A stretch of DNA of 64,000 nucleotides, from assembly GCF_001317355.1 (NCBI RefSeq), contig NZ_LKET01000029.1, positions 295,555 to 359,554 of the forward strand, written 5' to 3'. The DNA is from Oxobacter pfennigii. GTDB lineage: Bacteria > Bacillota > Clostridia > Clostridiales > Oxobacteraceae. The translations under genes and the position numbers were made by a program. The notes below the pieces were generated by a model. It saw only the letters and a list, made by a program, of their open reading frames with translations, ran no database searches and was not told where the DNA came from. Of this stretch, positions 25,252 through 34,562 are shown one piece after another. Every line of letters begins with the position of its first letter. Position 1 is the stretch's first letter.

Positions 25252-25290
25252 AAAAAGGCTTGAACAATTCAAATACTCAAGCCTTTTTTA
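25252..25290. terminator. Bidirectional terminator
   Basis: AAAAAGGCTTGA (25252-25263) pairs with TCAAGCCTTTTT (25277-25288). The stem includes the stop codon of the minus-strand Fe-S protein gene. T/A tracts on both sides. Confidence 0.85.
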
Positions 25291-26050
25291 CTGGATTTAC
25301 AAAAGAGCAGGGAACATTTACAAGGCATTTGCCGCAGACATCGGAGATGCTTAGGTCTGAATGGAGTTTATCATTAAAAAGGCACATTCCGTAGCATTTA
25401 TGCCTGTCAAAGGAGCCGACTTTCAAGGCATCGTTAACGCATCTGTCCACGCATTTTTTGCATATACCTTTATGCTTGTACAAACAATTTTCACTTATCT
25501 TTCTTTCATCGGCTTCAATTTGTGCATCTGTTACAAAGCTTCCGAATCTTCCGCAGCAGCCTTTTTCCGTTATAAGCATATTGTTTAAACCAAACTTACC
25601 AAGGCCTGCAACATAGGCTGCATGTCGGTGAGACCAATCGCTTATAAGCTTTACTACATCGAAATTGTGGGTGGCAGGCATGATATTTGAGTTATATCCT
25701 AAAGCTTGTATTTCATTATGCATATGTGTATTCAAATCCAGTATTAGCTTATTGGTTTCAATATAAGCTTTTGCCCATGCTCTCGAGGCCTCCGGCCCTT
25801 CTATGTTGCTCTTCGCTATTGTCTTATCAAAAGGTATAAAATAAGTCACCACTGTCTCGGCTCCAGGAAGCAAGTCCACAGGCAAAGCATGGGTAGGACT
25901 TACATACTGCTTTAATTCATAAAACAACTCATCTTTTGCATCTGCAAAAGCGGTTAAGGGTTCTTGCCACATAGTTTCCGTGTTGTTTTTATCGGGATAT
26001 TCTTTAACAAATTGGCTTATCAAATTTTTGATTCTCTTTTTTATAATCAT
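25277..26050 (-). CDS. Epoxyqueuosine-reductase-like 4Fe-4S protein
   Basis: A 257-residue cytoplasmic protein related to the catalytic half of QueG-type corrinoid/Fe-S reductases. The C-terminal ferredoxin-like part has the pattern CLYKHKGICKKCVDRC (about 197-212) followed by C..C and CGKCLVNVPC, enough for two clusters. Upstream are GLGKFGLNNMLITEKG and a GRFGSFVTD segment typical of the family. It is shorter than true QueG (about 340-380 residues) and lacks the HEAT-like tail, so a role in queuosine synthesis is unproven; many Clostridia carry several such paralogues. Its ATG overlaps the cupin stop (ATGA), showing translational coupling. Confidence 0.82.
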   Translation of the reverse strand: MIIKKRIKNLISQFVKEYPDKNNTETMWQEPLTAFADAKDELFYELKQYVSPTHALPVDLLPGAETVVTYFIPFDKTIAKSNIEGPEASRAWAKAYIETNKLILDLNTHMHNEIQALGYNSNIMPATHNFDVVKLISDWSHRHAAYVAGLGKFGLNNMLITEKGCCGRFGSFVTDAQIEADERKISENCLYKHKGICKKCVDRCVNDALKVGSFDRHKCYGMCLFNDKLHSDLSISDVCGKCLVNVPCSFVNPVKKA

Positions 26051-26385
26051 ATATAATCATTCCTTATGGGTGTAAATACTTCTATAGCTATGGAATCTTC
26101 AACAATTTCCGCCCCATGCTCGATGTTGCCTTCAATGGCCCAGCTGTCCCCTGGGTGCATAGGGTGTTTCTCACCGTCAATAGTAAGTATTATGTAACCA
26201 GATACCAGATAACCTGTCTGCTCGTTTTCATGTTTGTGCATAGGCAGATTTTTGCCCTTCTCAAGGCGAAACTCCGTCATTAAAGAGCTGTTTCCATAAA
26301 CTAAGGTCTTCCGTTCCACTCCATCAACCATTTTTATATAACCTTCAGATGAATGCTTTCCTGTTTTATAATTTTCTTTACTCAT
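26047..26385 (-). CDS. Cupin-domain protein
   Basis: A 112-residue single-domain cupin with metal-ligand motif 1 PMHKHENEQTGYL and motif 2 HPMHPGDSWAIEGNIEH. Such proteins bind metal or small ligands as isomerases, dioxygenases or sensors. CGGAGG precedes ATG 26385. It overlaps the Fe-S protein start by four bases, so the two likely act together, perhaps as sensor or enzyme plus reductase (inference). Confidence 0.85.
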   Translation of the reverse strand: MSKENYKTGKHSSEGYIKMVDGVERKTLVYGNSSLMTEFRLEKGKNLPMHKHENEQTGYLVSGYIILTIDGEKHPMHPGDSWAIEGNIEHGAEIVEDSIAIEVFTPIRNDYI

Positions 26386-26473
26386 ATGTACCTCCGAAAA
26401 ATTATGTTTAATTAACATTGTAAATATTTTGACAGAAATAGTCTATATATTGAAGGGATTATTTTTTAAATTG

Positions 26474-26521
26474 AATATCATGGATGATTGTAACAAATAA
26501 TAAATATCATGGATTTTTGTA
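26474..26521 (+). repeat. Direct repeat before the germinant receptor operon
   Basis: AATATCATGGATGATTGTA (26474-26492) and AATATCATGGATTTTTGTA (26503-26521) are 17/19 identical and start 29 bp apart, immediately before the gerA ribosome site. TGAATA at 26472 with CAAATAATA downstream resembles a forespore SigG promoter, though the spacing is not ideal. The repeat could be an operator, for example for a SpoVT-like regulator. Confidence 0.4.
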
Positions 26522-26533
26522 GAGGATGTTTAT

Positions 26534-28315
26534 ATGAAAAAATTTTTCAATTCAGTCATAGATTTGTTTTTATATAAAGAACCCAAGAAAGAAGAGATGG
26601 GCTTTGAGCTATTAGAAGACAAAACTGAAGGCATTGAAAGGCAAGATGATAATACTTCTGATAATAGAAGTGACAGTCAAAAAGAAAATTTGGAGAAGCA
26701 AAGGACTGCCTCAGGTATAGCGCCTTTAAAAACCAGAAAGATAAATGAAAAAAGAAAGCCTCAGCAATCCAGTCAGTCAAAGGAGAATAACGAGGCGGTG
26801 TCACAAAGCCTTCAGATCAACATTGAAGTCATGAGGCAAAAATTCAGCACATATAAAAATCAGGGAATTGTAATCCGGGAGTTTAATATAGGAAGGAAAG
26901 TTAAGGCGGCCATATTGTATATTGCCGGAATGGTAGATAAGAATACCTTGAATTTGTCCATATTTCCCCAGCTCATGTCTAAGGAGGCTTTTGACGGAAG
27001 AAACGAGGAATGTACTGCAGATTACCTCATGGAAAACGTCATCGCCGTATATAGCGTAAATAAAACAAGCGAGTATAGAACAATTATTAAAAACGTATTG
27101 AGCGGCTTAAGCGCACTTTTTGTTGAAGGAAGTTCAGAGTGCATACTTATTGATACCAGAGGATATGAAAAAAGAAGCGTAGACAAACCTATGACAGAGA
27201 CAGTTGTAAAAGGTTCACAGGAGGGCTTTACCGAAGATTTTCAGACCAATGTTACATTAGTCAGAAGGATTATAAAAAATGAAAACTTGATGACAGAGGT
27301 AATACCTCTTGGGAAGACCAATCACTCCAGCTGTGCAGTAATGTACCTGGAGGGTATAGCAAATCCCAAAGTAATTGAGGAGGTAAGAAAGAGGCTTAAA
27401 AAAATAGATACAGACTTTATATTAGGCGACGGCATGGTGGAGCAATTTATAGAAGATAATCCATTTATGCTCTTTCCCCAGATCTTATCCACTGAAAGGC
27501 CGGATAGAACAGCATCTTTCATCATGGAAGGACAGGTTGTAATAATAACTGAAGGGACTCCTTTTGCACTGGCAGTGCCGGTAACCTTTTTCAGATTATT
27601 TCATACTTCTGAAGATTCATTTGTCCGCTGGCCTTTGGGTACTTTTTTAAGACTTATAAGGATGTTTGGATTGTTTTGTGCAACTCTGCTGCCGGGATTA
27701 TATGTTGCAGTTGCCCTTTATCATCCTGAAATGATACCGACAGAACTTTTGTCATCCATATCAAAGGCAAAGGAAACAGTGCCTTTTCCCACTATATTGG
27801 AAGTATTGATAATGGAAGTATCCTTTGAGCTTATACGTGAAGGAGGAATAAGGGTTCCCAGCGCCATTGGCCAGACCCTTGGAATAGTAGGTGCATTGAT
27901 ACTTGGTCAGGCAGCGGTGGCAGCGGGATTGGTAAGTCCGATTCTTATAATTATCGTATCCGTAACAGGCCTTGGCAGCTTTGCCATACCAAACTATACC
28001 ATGGCTATGGCAATCAGGATTGAAAAGTTTTTTTTCATTTTTTTCGCAGCGGCTCTGGGATTTTACGGTATATCTTTGCTGATTTTTCTTTTAGGTATCA
28101 TGACCTGCAGTATGAAGTCTTTCGGAGTGCCCTTCTTTTCACCTGTTGCACCAAAGACAAGAACAAATCCGGATATTATCATTAAATATCCTATATGGAT
28201 GCAAAGAAATCGGCCTGACTATTTAAATGTACCTAACAGGAGAAGACAGGGCAGAAATGTAACGAATTGGAGCAAAGAAGACGATGGGAGCCAAGAAGGC
28301 GGGGACAATTCATGA
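26534..28315 (+). CDS. Spore germinant receptor A subunit (GerA family)
   Basis: A 593-residue inner-membrane subunit of a nutrient germinant receptor. It has a charged, low-complexity cytoplasmic N-terminus (about 1-95), the GerA N-terminal domain (about 95-350) and a membrane part with about five TM helices from residue 365 (PLGTFLRLIRMFGLF; EVSFELIREGGIRVPSAIGQTLGIVGALILGQAAV is the family hallmark stretch, positions about 432-465). A basic cytoplasmic tail follows. AGAGGATG precedes the ATG. First gene of a five-gene operon; its stop overlaps the next ATG (ATGA). Confidence 0.96.
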   Translation: MKKFFNSVIDLFLYKEPKKEEMGFELLEDKTEGIERQDDNTSDNRSDSQKENLEKQRTASGIAPLKTRKINEKRKPQQSSQSKENNEAVSQSLQINIEVMRQKFSTYKNQGIVIREFNIGRKVKAAILYIAGMVDKNTLNLSIFPQLMSKEAFDGRNEECTADYLMENVIAVYSVNKTSEYRTIIKNVLSGLSALFVEGSSECILIDTRGYEKRSVDKPMTETVVKGSQEGFTEDFQTNVTLVRRIIKNENLMTEVIPLGKTNHSSCAVMYLEGIANPKVIEEVRKRLKKIDTDFILGDGMVEQFIEDNPFMLFPQILSTERPDRTASFIMEGQVVIITEGTPFALAVPVTFFRLFHTSEDSFVRWPLGTFLRLIRMFGLFCATLLPGLYVAVALYHPEMIPTELLSSISKAKETVPFPTILEVLIMEVSFELIREGGIRVPSAIGQTLGIVGALILGQAAVAAGLVSPILIIIVSVTGLGSFAIPNYTMAMAIRIEKFFFIFFAAALGFYGISLLIFLLGIMTCSMKSFGVPFFSPVAPKTRTNPDIIIKYPIWMQRNRPDYLNVPNRRRQGRNVTNWSKEDDGSQEGGDNS

Positions 28316-29412
28316 TAAAGGAAGGTAAACTGGGTGCTCAGGAGATGATATCCCTTGTTACGGCAGCCATAAGCAGCAAATTATTTTTTACCAGTCCCGG
28401 CTTTTTAACGAGATTCGTAGGGACTGCCGGCTGGTATATGACATTGATATCAAATATTACGGCTATGGCAGCTTTTGCTTTTACTTATCTATTGCTAAAG
28501 CGTTTCCCGGGTAAAGGCATAGTAGAAATTTTTGATATTTCATTTGGACGAATCATTGGCTTTATATGCTCTTTAACCATGGGAATAGCTTTTCTTATAA
28601 ACACCAGCGTATTTTTAAGAGAATTTGCAGAAGTAATAAAGATATACGTATATCCCGAGACTCCCATTAGTTTATTGATGATACCGGCAGTTATATCAGC
28701 TGCAATTGCAGCTTCCTTAGGATTAGAAAGCATTGCTAGGTTTTCAAAACTGTCGGCATATACTTCAATTATCGGCTTTCTTACACTTTTGATTTTAACA
28801 TCCCAGAACTTCAAGTACCACTATATCTTTCCGGTGCTGGGTTATGGCTTGAGTAAAACAGTAAGTATTGGGATAGAAAGAAGCTCCGTCTATGCTGAAG
28901 TAATTATTCTTGCCGTATATGCAGGGTCCATACAGAAAATAAGCGATATAAAAAAAGTAGGATTTATTTCTCTCATACTGTCGGGTTTCATAATATCCCT
29001 GGGACTTTTGAGCATATCCATGGCCTTTCCGTATCAGATTGCTCAGGAAATAACGGCGCCGGTATATGAACTGACCAGATTGATAAAATACGGGAGCTTT
29101 GTACAAAGGTTGGATCCTTTTTTTCTGTTTTTGTGGAATATAACAACGGTTATAACGATTTGCATACTGTTTAATTCCTCTGTAAGCGTATGTTGCAAGG
29201 CTTTCAGACTGCAGGATGCAAGGCCGGTTATTGTACCCATGGCCGTAATTCTTTTTTCATATGCATTTATTCCCGAAAGTTTTATGAGCGTTGTTACAAA
29301 ATATGTCCAGTCTTCCAGAATATATGGATCACTTGTCTTCTTTGGCCTGCCTATAATTGCGCTGGCAGCTGCAAAAATCCGTAAAAAGAAGGGAGATGTA
29401 TCAAATGCGTAA
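28312..29412 (+). CDS. Spore germinant receptor B subunit (GerAB family)
   Basis: A 366-residue integral membrane protein of the APC transporter fold, about ten TM helices; in known receptors this subunit holds the germinant site. It starts MIKEGKLGAQEMISLV and shows SKLFFTSPGF, TAGWYMTLIS and LLKRFPGKGIVEI, typical of the family. It overlaps the A gene by four bases and the C gene by eight. It is clearly paralogous to the last large gene of the operon. Confidence 0.95.
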   Translation: MIKEGKLGAQEMISLVTAAISSKLFFTSPGFLTRFVGTAGWYMTLISNITAMAAFAFTYLLLKRFPGKGIVEIFDISFGRIIGFICSLTMGIAFLINTSVFLREFAEVIKIYVYPETPISLLMIPAVISAAIAASLGLESIARFSKLSAYTSIIGFLTLLILTSQNFKYHYIFPVLGYGLSKTVSIGIERSSVYAEVIILAVYAGSIQKISDIKKVGFISLILSGFIISLGLLSISMAFPYQIAQEITAPVYELTRLIKYGSFVQRLDPFFLFLWNITTVITICILFNSSVSVCCKAFRLQDARPVIVPMAVILFSYAFIPESFMSVVTKYVQSSRIYGSLVFFGLPIIALAAAKIRKKKGDVSNA

Positions 29413-30673
29413 GCTTATATTGGCCTTTTTATGCCTCATCAATATGTTTACTCTTGTATCCTGCTCCGATGCCAAGGAAATTGATGAGTGGGCTTATGTA
29501 TACTCCATAGGCATTGATAAAGGAGTTGCTGATAAATACCGTTATACTTTTCAACTGCCGATATTAGGAGGAGAAACAGGGCAGAGTAGCCAGGGAGGTT
29601 TTCAGGCGCAGGCTCAGGATGCTTTTACTGTTATCTCCGTAGATGCCCCAACTCTTTATGCCGCAACCAACATGGTCAATTCCTCCCTGGCAAAAACAGT
29701 AAGCTATACCCATGCCAAATACATTATGGTATCGGAAGAATTGGCAAGACACGGAGTGGAAAGCTTTATAAATGGCATGATAAGGAGCCGCCAAATAAGG
29801 CGTTCTATGAATATTATAGTTGTCAAAGGAAGTGCCAGAGAATTTGTTAAAATACTTACCCCTGTAACAGGCATGGGACTTTCAAAATTGATGGAAAAGA
29901 TGATAGATCAGGAGCATGAAACGGGATTGTTCGATTCAGTTACATACAATGAGTTTGTAAATAATATGAAGTCCTCCTACAGGCAATCTGACGCCGCATT
30001 GGCAGCCATAAATGATTTTTCTCATTTTAATGAAGCAGAATTGAATAAGGAAAACAATAAATCGGAGGGAGATTATCAGCCCGGACAAACACCTCGTTCG
30101 GGAGGAAACAAATTTGAATTTTTAGGAAGTGCTCTCTTTAATGGAGATAAGATGATAGGAGAATTAAACGGAGATGAAACGAGAGCTATGCTTATGATGA
30201 GAGGTGATTTTTCAAGAGGGTCAATAACAATACCCGACCCCCTTGAACCCGACAGGAGAATAAGCGTTGAAACTCACCCCCATAAAGGGCCTGCTGTAAA
30301 TATTTATTTTGACGGAGATAAACCTGTTATAGATGTAAAAGTATACCTTGAAGGAGATTTGCTGAATGTTCAGAGCGAAAAAGAATATGAAAGTGAGGAG
30401 TTAAATCCTCTGCTGGAGCAAACTCTGGAAGAACTTATAAAAAAAGATTTGGATAAGACAATTGACAAATGCAAGGCTTTAAATTGTGACGTATTTGGTT
30501 TTGGAGAAAAGGCGGTAACTCAGTTCCTTACCATTCAGGAATGGGAAAAATATAACTGGATAAGCCGTTTTAAGGAATGTAAAGTTACAACAGGTGTTAA
30601 TTTCATAATAAGAAGAACAGGTACAATGACCAAGACCAATCCGGTAAAGACGTCGAATGGCGGTGAAAAATAA
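29405..30673 (+). CDS. Spore germinant receptor C subunit (GerAC family lipoprotein)
   Basis: A 422-residue lipoprotein on the outer face of the spore inner membrane. The signal peptide ends in a lipobox LVSC with lipidated Cys20 (MRKLILAFLCLINM ... LVSCSD). Family features: EIDEWAYVYSIGIDKG, then a long three-domain body ending with FKECKVTTGVNFIIRRTG. ATG 29405 is chosen for AAGGGAG at the right distance; ATG 29396 in the same frame sits inside that site. It is followed without a gap by the second B-type gene, which starts TTG right after the stop. Confidence 0.94.
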   Translation: MRKLILAFLCLINMFTLVSCSDAKEIDEWAYVYSIGIDKGVADKYRYTFQLPILGGETGQSSQGGFQAQAQDAFTVISVDAPTLYAATNMVNSSLAKTVSYTHAKYIMVSEELARHGVESFINGMIRSRQIRRSMNIIVVKGSAREFVKILTPVTGMGLSKLMEKMIDQEHETGLFDSVTYNEFVNNMKSSYRQSDAALAAINDFSHFNEAELNKENNKSEGDYQPGQTPRSGGNKFEFLGSALFNGDKMIGELNGDETRAMLMMRGDFSRGSITIPDPLEPDRRISVETHPHKGPAVNIYFDGDKPVIDVKVYLEGDLLNVQSEKEYESEELNPLLEQTLEELIKKDLDKTIDKCKALNCDVFGFGEKAVTQFLTIQEWEKYNWISRFKECKVTTGVNFIIRRTGTMTKTNPVKTSNGGEK

Positions 30674-31768
30674 TTGATTAAGGAAGGGAAAATTGGGCTT
30701 GCAGAAGCCATATGCCTTACGACCATAACCATAAGCAATAAAATTTTCTTTACTTCTCCTTCTGCCCTGGTTAAAATTGTGGGCACTGCCGGATGGTACG
30801 CGGCATTGATATCCGCTGCTGTCACCATAATTGCTTTTGCTTTCATATATATGTTGCTTAAGCGCTTCCCGGGCAAAAGTATAATAGAGATCTTTTATAT
30901 TACCCTAGGTCCTGTTGTGGGATTTGTTTTTTCTTTTACATACGCTGCGTCCTTCCTTGTGGGGTGCAGCATATTGCTAAGAGAATTTATAGATGTATTG
31001 AACACATATATATTTCAGTCAATTGATCCTAAGTTTCTGATAACCGCCCTGGTTTCTGCCGCGGCAATTTCAGCATTTCTTGGTTTAGAAAGTATAGCAA
31101 GGTTCGCCAAACTTTCTGCTTATGCTGTCTTGTTAGGATATATGCTTTTACTGATATTATCAATACAAAATTGGAATATAGCTTATATATCTCCAGTTTT
31201 TGGATATGGTTTAAAAAATACGGTGATAAGCAGCCTGGGAAGGAGCTCAGCTTATAGTGAAATTATCGTGATTTCAGTTTTTGCCAATGCCCTGCAGGGC
31301 GCTGAACATATAAAAAAAGCTGGATTTATATCCTTAATACTTTCAGGGTTCTTTGTATCATCTGCCGTATTATGTGTTTCATTTACTTTTCCATACAGCA
31401 TAGTCCAGGAGATTGCTGCACCTGTATACGAGATTACAAGGCTCATAAAATACGGAAGCTTTGTACAAAGGCTGGACCCTTTATTTATCTTTTTATGGAA
31501 CATAACTACCTTTATAACCATTGCAGTATTGTTTTATTGCATTGTAAGCTGCTATTGCAAAACCTTCAGGATGCAGGAAACAAAGCCGGTTATAATACCT
31601 TCGGCGGTACTTCTTTTTACAACTGCCATGATACCCAAGGATTTTAACAGCGTTATTACAAAATATATTGAAATATTAAGGATTTATGCCATACCGGTGT
31701 TTTATATAATGCCTTTTATTGCTTTAATGGCAGCTATATTCAGAAAAAAGAAAGGAGCGTATAAATGA
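30674..31768 (+). CDS. Second germinant receptor B subunit paralogue
   Basis: A 364-residue, ten-TM GerAB-family protein, close to the B subunit two genes upstream (shared ITAPVYE/IAAPVYE-type, TRLIKYGSFVQRLDP and LFLWNITT stretches), pointing to duplication within the operon. It starts at TTG 30674 directly after the C-subunit stop; MIKEGKIG matches the start of the other B. Ribosomes probably reinitiate. Two B subunits could give two receptor forms sharing A and C (inference). Confidence 0.93.
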   Translation: MIKEGKIGLAEAICLTTITISNKIFFTSPSALVKIVGTAGWYAALISAAVTIIAFAFIYMLLKRFPGKSIIEIFYITLGPVVGFVFSFTYAASFLVGCSILLREFIDVLNTYIFQSIDPKFLITALVSAAAISAFLGLESIARFAKLSAYAVLLGYMLLLILSIQNWNIAYISPVFGYGLKNTVISSLGRSSAYSEIIVISVFANALQGAEHIKKAGFISLILSGFFVSSAVLCVSFTFPYSIVQEIAAPVYEITRLIKYGSFVQRLDPLFIFLWNITTFITIAVLFYCIVSCYCKTFRMQETKPVIIPSAVLLFTTAMIPKDFNSVITKYIEILRIYAIPVFYIMPFIALMAAIFRKKKGAYK

Positions 31769-31926
31769 TATACATAGTTATACCTATTTTGCTGATAATA
31801 TCTATTAATCCCTTAAGCTATGCGAAATACAACTGGGACAAAAAGAATAAGTTCGCAGCCTTTGGCTGTGTTCTGCTGACGGTAATAATGTTTATACTGC
31901 CCTTATATGTAATCATTACGAGATAA
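31765..31926 (+). CDS. 53-residue two-TM protein, candidate germinant receptor D subunit
   Basis: Reads MIYIVIPILLIISINPLSYA, a short basic loop (KYNWDKKNKF), a second TM and the tail YVIITR. It overlaps the second B gene by ATGA and has AAAGGAG upstream. In Bacillus, small two-TM D proteins encoded with GerA-type operons modulate germination. Position, size and topology match; sequence alone does not prove the role. Confidence 0.75.
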   Translation: MIYIVIPILLIISINPLSYAKYNWDKKNKFAAFGCVLLTVIMFILPLYVIITR

Positions 31927-31965
31927 GTTAAAAAGCTAAGGGAAAGGGAGGGAAAAGTAATTTAA

Positions 31966-33045
31966 ATGAAAGTCGCGATTATAGGTGCCGGAATAGCAGG
32001 TCTATCCTGTGCAATTGTGCTAGAGAGGAATGGTATAATACCTGATGTATTTGAAAAAAACGGTTTTATAGGTGACAGAGAGCCCCATGTTGGTGCGGAT
32101 TTAAATATAATAAACAGGCCGGTCAAGGATATGATAAAGTACGTCAAAGAAAAATGCGGCATAGACATAAAACCTTTAAATGCCGTAAATTTATTGACAC
32201 ATTACTCGCCTAACGAAAGTACAACAATCAAAGGTAATTTTGGCTATTTTTTGGTACGAGGCAAGGAAGAAAATTCACTTAAAGGTCAGCTGTATTCCCA
32301 GCTTAAAAGGACACCTATTACGTTTAATATAGAAGTAAATTATAAGAATCTGATAAATGAATATGATTTTGTGGTGGCTGCCGACGGTAAGCCGGATATA
32401 GCCGAGGAATTGAGCTGCTTTAAAGACTGGATAAAAGGATTTGTGAAGGGAGCTGTAATAGAAGGCAGCTTCAATCCTAACGAATTGGTTATGTGGATAA
32501 ATCATACCTATTGTAAAAACGGATATGCATATCTTACCCCCTATAATGAAAAAAGGGCCTCTTTGGAATTATATGTACCCGATGTTGATAAAAATCAGCT
32601 TGATTATTACTGGGATTTGTTTTTAAGCCAGGAAGGGCTTAGATATAAAATTATAGAGACCTTCAAGGTAAAGCATACCAGCGGAGATGTTTATCCCCAC
32701 AGGGTAAATAATATTTTTCTTGCCGGAAACACAGGCGGTGCTATTGACCCGTTTTTAGGCTTTGGAGCCTTAAAGTCTGTTTATATGGGGGCCATGGCAG
32801 CCAAGGCTATTGTTGATGGTACAGATTATGAAGAACTCATTAAGGATATTTATACCCTTAATTTAAGGCTTTATGAATTCAGAAAGGCTTTTAACAGAGC
32901 CGGTCACAATAACTATGATTTACTGGTTAAACTTATAGGTTTTCCAGGAGTAAAACCTATAATATATGATACGCCGATTAATGTTATAAAATATGGAGCT
33001 ACAGTGCTGAGGATGAGGGATAAAGTGAAAGGTCGGCTTAAGTGA
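31966..33045 (+). CDS. FAD-dependent oxidoreductase (geranylgeranyl reductase-like)
   Basis: A 359-residue flavoprotein. It begins MKVAIIGAGIAGLSCAIVLE, a Rossmann dinucleotide fold, has DFVVAADGKPD near 130 and the second FAD motif NIFLAGNTGGAIDPFLGFG (about 245-263). It belongs to the broad lycopene cyclase / geranylgeranyl reductase group; the substrate is unknown. GGGAGGG lies upstream. A paralogue faces it across 170 bases (33216-34325, minus) with a zinc-ribbon gene between. Confidence 0.82.
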   Translation: MKVAIIGAGIAGLSCAIVLERNGIIPDVFEKNGFIGDREPHVGADLNIINRPVKDMIKYVKEKCGIDIKPLNAVNLLTHYSPNESTTIKGNFGYFLVRGKEENSLKGQLYSQLKRTPITFNIEVNYKNLINEYDFVVAADGKPDIAEELSCFKDWIKGFVKGAVIEGSFNPNELVMWINHTYCKNGYAYLTPYNEKRASLELYVPDVDKNQLDYYWDLFLSQEGLRYKIIETFKVKHTSGDVYPHRVNNIFLAGNTGGAIDPFLGFGALKSVYMGAMAAKAIVDGTDYEELIKDIYTLNLRLYEFRKAFNRAGHNNYDLLVKLIGFPGVKPIIYDTPINVIKYGATVLRMRDKVKGRLK

Positions 33046-33214
33046 GCCGGGTCTTTAATAAAGAGAAATCTTCATTTCCGCAATTCAGGCATTTTCTTTG
33101 GATCCCTTCACCGTAAATGCTCCTTTCACCTGATTGTCCCAGCAGGTTATGGGCACTTTTTTCAACAATTTTATCTGAACCGCAATTGCCGCATGAGATT
33201 TTAAATCCTGTCAA
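33038..33214 (-). CDS. Small zinc-ribbon protein
   Basis: A 58-residue protein with two CxxC pairs (SCGNCGS near the start, RKCLNCGNE near 46), spaced to hold one zinc or iron. TTG 33214 is chosen because GGGGAGG stands seven bases upstream and the codon lies one base after the stop of the flavoprotein gene, implying coupled translation. It may be a rubredoxin-like electron donor or a structural partner (inference). Its last codons overlap the end of the convergent flavoprotein gene. Confidence 0.7.
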   Translation of the reverse strand: MTGFKISCGNCGSDKIVEKSAHNLLGQSGERSIYGEGIQRKCLNCGNEDFSLLKTRLT

Positions 33215-33215
33215 A

Positions 33216-34325
33216 TTATTTTCCTCCCCTGCTTTGCAGTATATCCCCTTTGTTTCTTGAGGGCATAAATGACAAACCCTTTGCGAGAATATCAAGAATA
33301 TTAATGTCTGTCTTGTATATAAGACTTCTTAAACCGGGTGTTTTCATAAAAGTCAGCAAATGGTCAAAATCCTTATTGGTGGCAGAATTCATCAAAGACC
33401 TGAAGTCTGCCATCTGCTGACCTTTTTTAGTTAAATCTTTCATAAGAAAATTCATATCGGCCCCTGTTGCGATGCTTTTTGCAGCCATCACACCCGCCAC
33501 TATGGCATTGAACTGCCCAAAGCCTAAAAATGGTTCGGCGCCGCCGCCGGAAGCACCGATGAAATACATTTTATTAAGCTTATTGGTGGTTACAGAGCCT
33601 GCATGGTGGGGAAGCTCCCAGGTTTCAAGCAAATTATATTTTTTAAGGATATCCCGGGAACTTAAGAATCTGTACCAGTAATCATTCAGTTCCGCATGTT
33701 CTATATTTTGCACAATCTGGGCTATAACAGCTTTGTTTTTGCTGTAAGGTGCCAGGTATATGTATGCACCATTGGTAAGCTCTTTATCCAACCACATATG
33801 TAACGTATCGTCTTCAAAATCACCTTCAAATATACCGCCTTTAAGCCAGGTTCTCATCATTTCCTGCCATATTCCATAACGTGCAGGTATTGTCCACTGC
33901 CCATCAGCCACAACTATATGATCAAATTCATTTTCCAGGTCCTCCGGCTGTACAAAGCTTCCAAAATGGACGTGGGATTTAATTTGGGCGTAAAGCTGGT
34001 TTTTTACGGATATTTCTTCTCTTCCTCGTATCATAAAATAACCTAAAGGACCGGAAACTACAGTCTGATTATTGGGGGAGTAATGTATAACCTTGCGAAA
34101 GCGGTTTAAAGGTTTTAATTTTATGCCTAAATCCCGGTTTATATATACAATGGGGTCTGCTACCGGGCGGGTGATAAGGCCTAAAAAAGCAGATACGTGG
34201 GAGTGATACTCACCTATAAAGTCATTACATTCAAAAATAACTGGAGAAATACCTTGCTTTTCAAGTTCGATTGCGCATGACAGACCCGAAGTCCCGGCTC
34301 CGATTATAGCTACTTTCAAAGTCAA
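33216..34325 (-). CDS. FAD-dependent oxidoreductase, paralogue of the facing gene
   Basis: A 369-residue flavoprotein paralogous to the one at 31966: LKVAIIGAGTSGLSCAIELE, HIVVADGQWTIP, then MYFIGASGGGAEPFLGFGQ, and a similar C-terminal helical tail ending LRSLIYKTDINILDI. TTG 34325 (MTLKVAII) has AGGGAGAG five bases upstream; TTG 34319 would give MKVAII-like alignment with the paralogue. Cotranscribed with the zinc-ribbon gene. Loss or divergence of substrate-facing residues cannot be judged here. Confidence 0.82.
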   Translation of the reverse strand: MTLKVAIIGAGTSGLSCAIELEKQGISPVIFECNDFIGEYHSHVSAFLGLITRPVADPIVYINRDLGIKLKPLNRFRKVIHYSPNNQTVVSGPLGYFMIRGREEISVKNQLYAQIKSHVHFGSFVQPEDLENEFDHIVVADGQWTIPARYGIWQEMMRTWLKGGIFEGDFEDDTLHMWLDKELTNGAYIYLAPYSKNKAVIAQIVQNIEHAELNDYWYRFLSSRDILKKYNLLETWELPHHAGSVTTNKLNKMYFIGASGGGAEPFLGFGQFNAIVAGVMAAKSIATGADMNFLMKDLTKKGQQMADFRSLMNSATNKDFDHLLTFMKTPGLRSLIYKTDINILDILAKGLSFMPSRNKGDILQSRGGK

Positions 34326-34562
34326 TCACTCTCCCTTTTATATTATTTATTTTATATGTGTTAGTCTTTACGGCACAGGTTAAATTATACTCAAATAAGT
34401 AAGGAGGCCGTATTGCTTTTTAATAAGTTCTGCAGTTTCAGAAGCTTCAATAGAAGGTGATCTTAAACTGGGTTAATCTGACTGTGATGATAAATAGGTT
34501 TTAAAATCATAAAATATGCTGATAATTATACTGGAATTATATAATCACTCCTGGAGGAAATA

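Noticed and set aside
34402..34461. Short ORF after AAGGAGGCCGTA at 34414
   Set aside because: Only 15 codons, not placed at a gene start, no family; likely chance.
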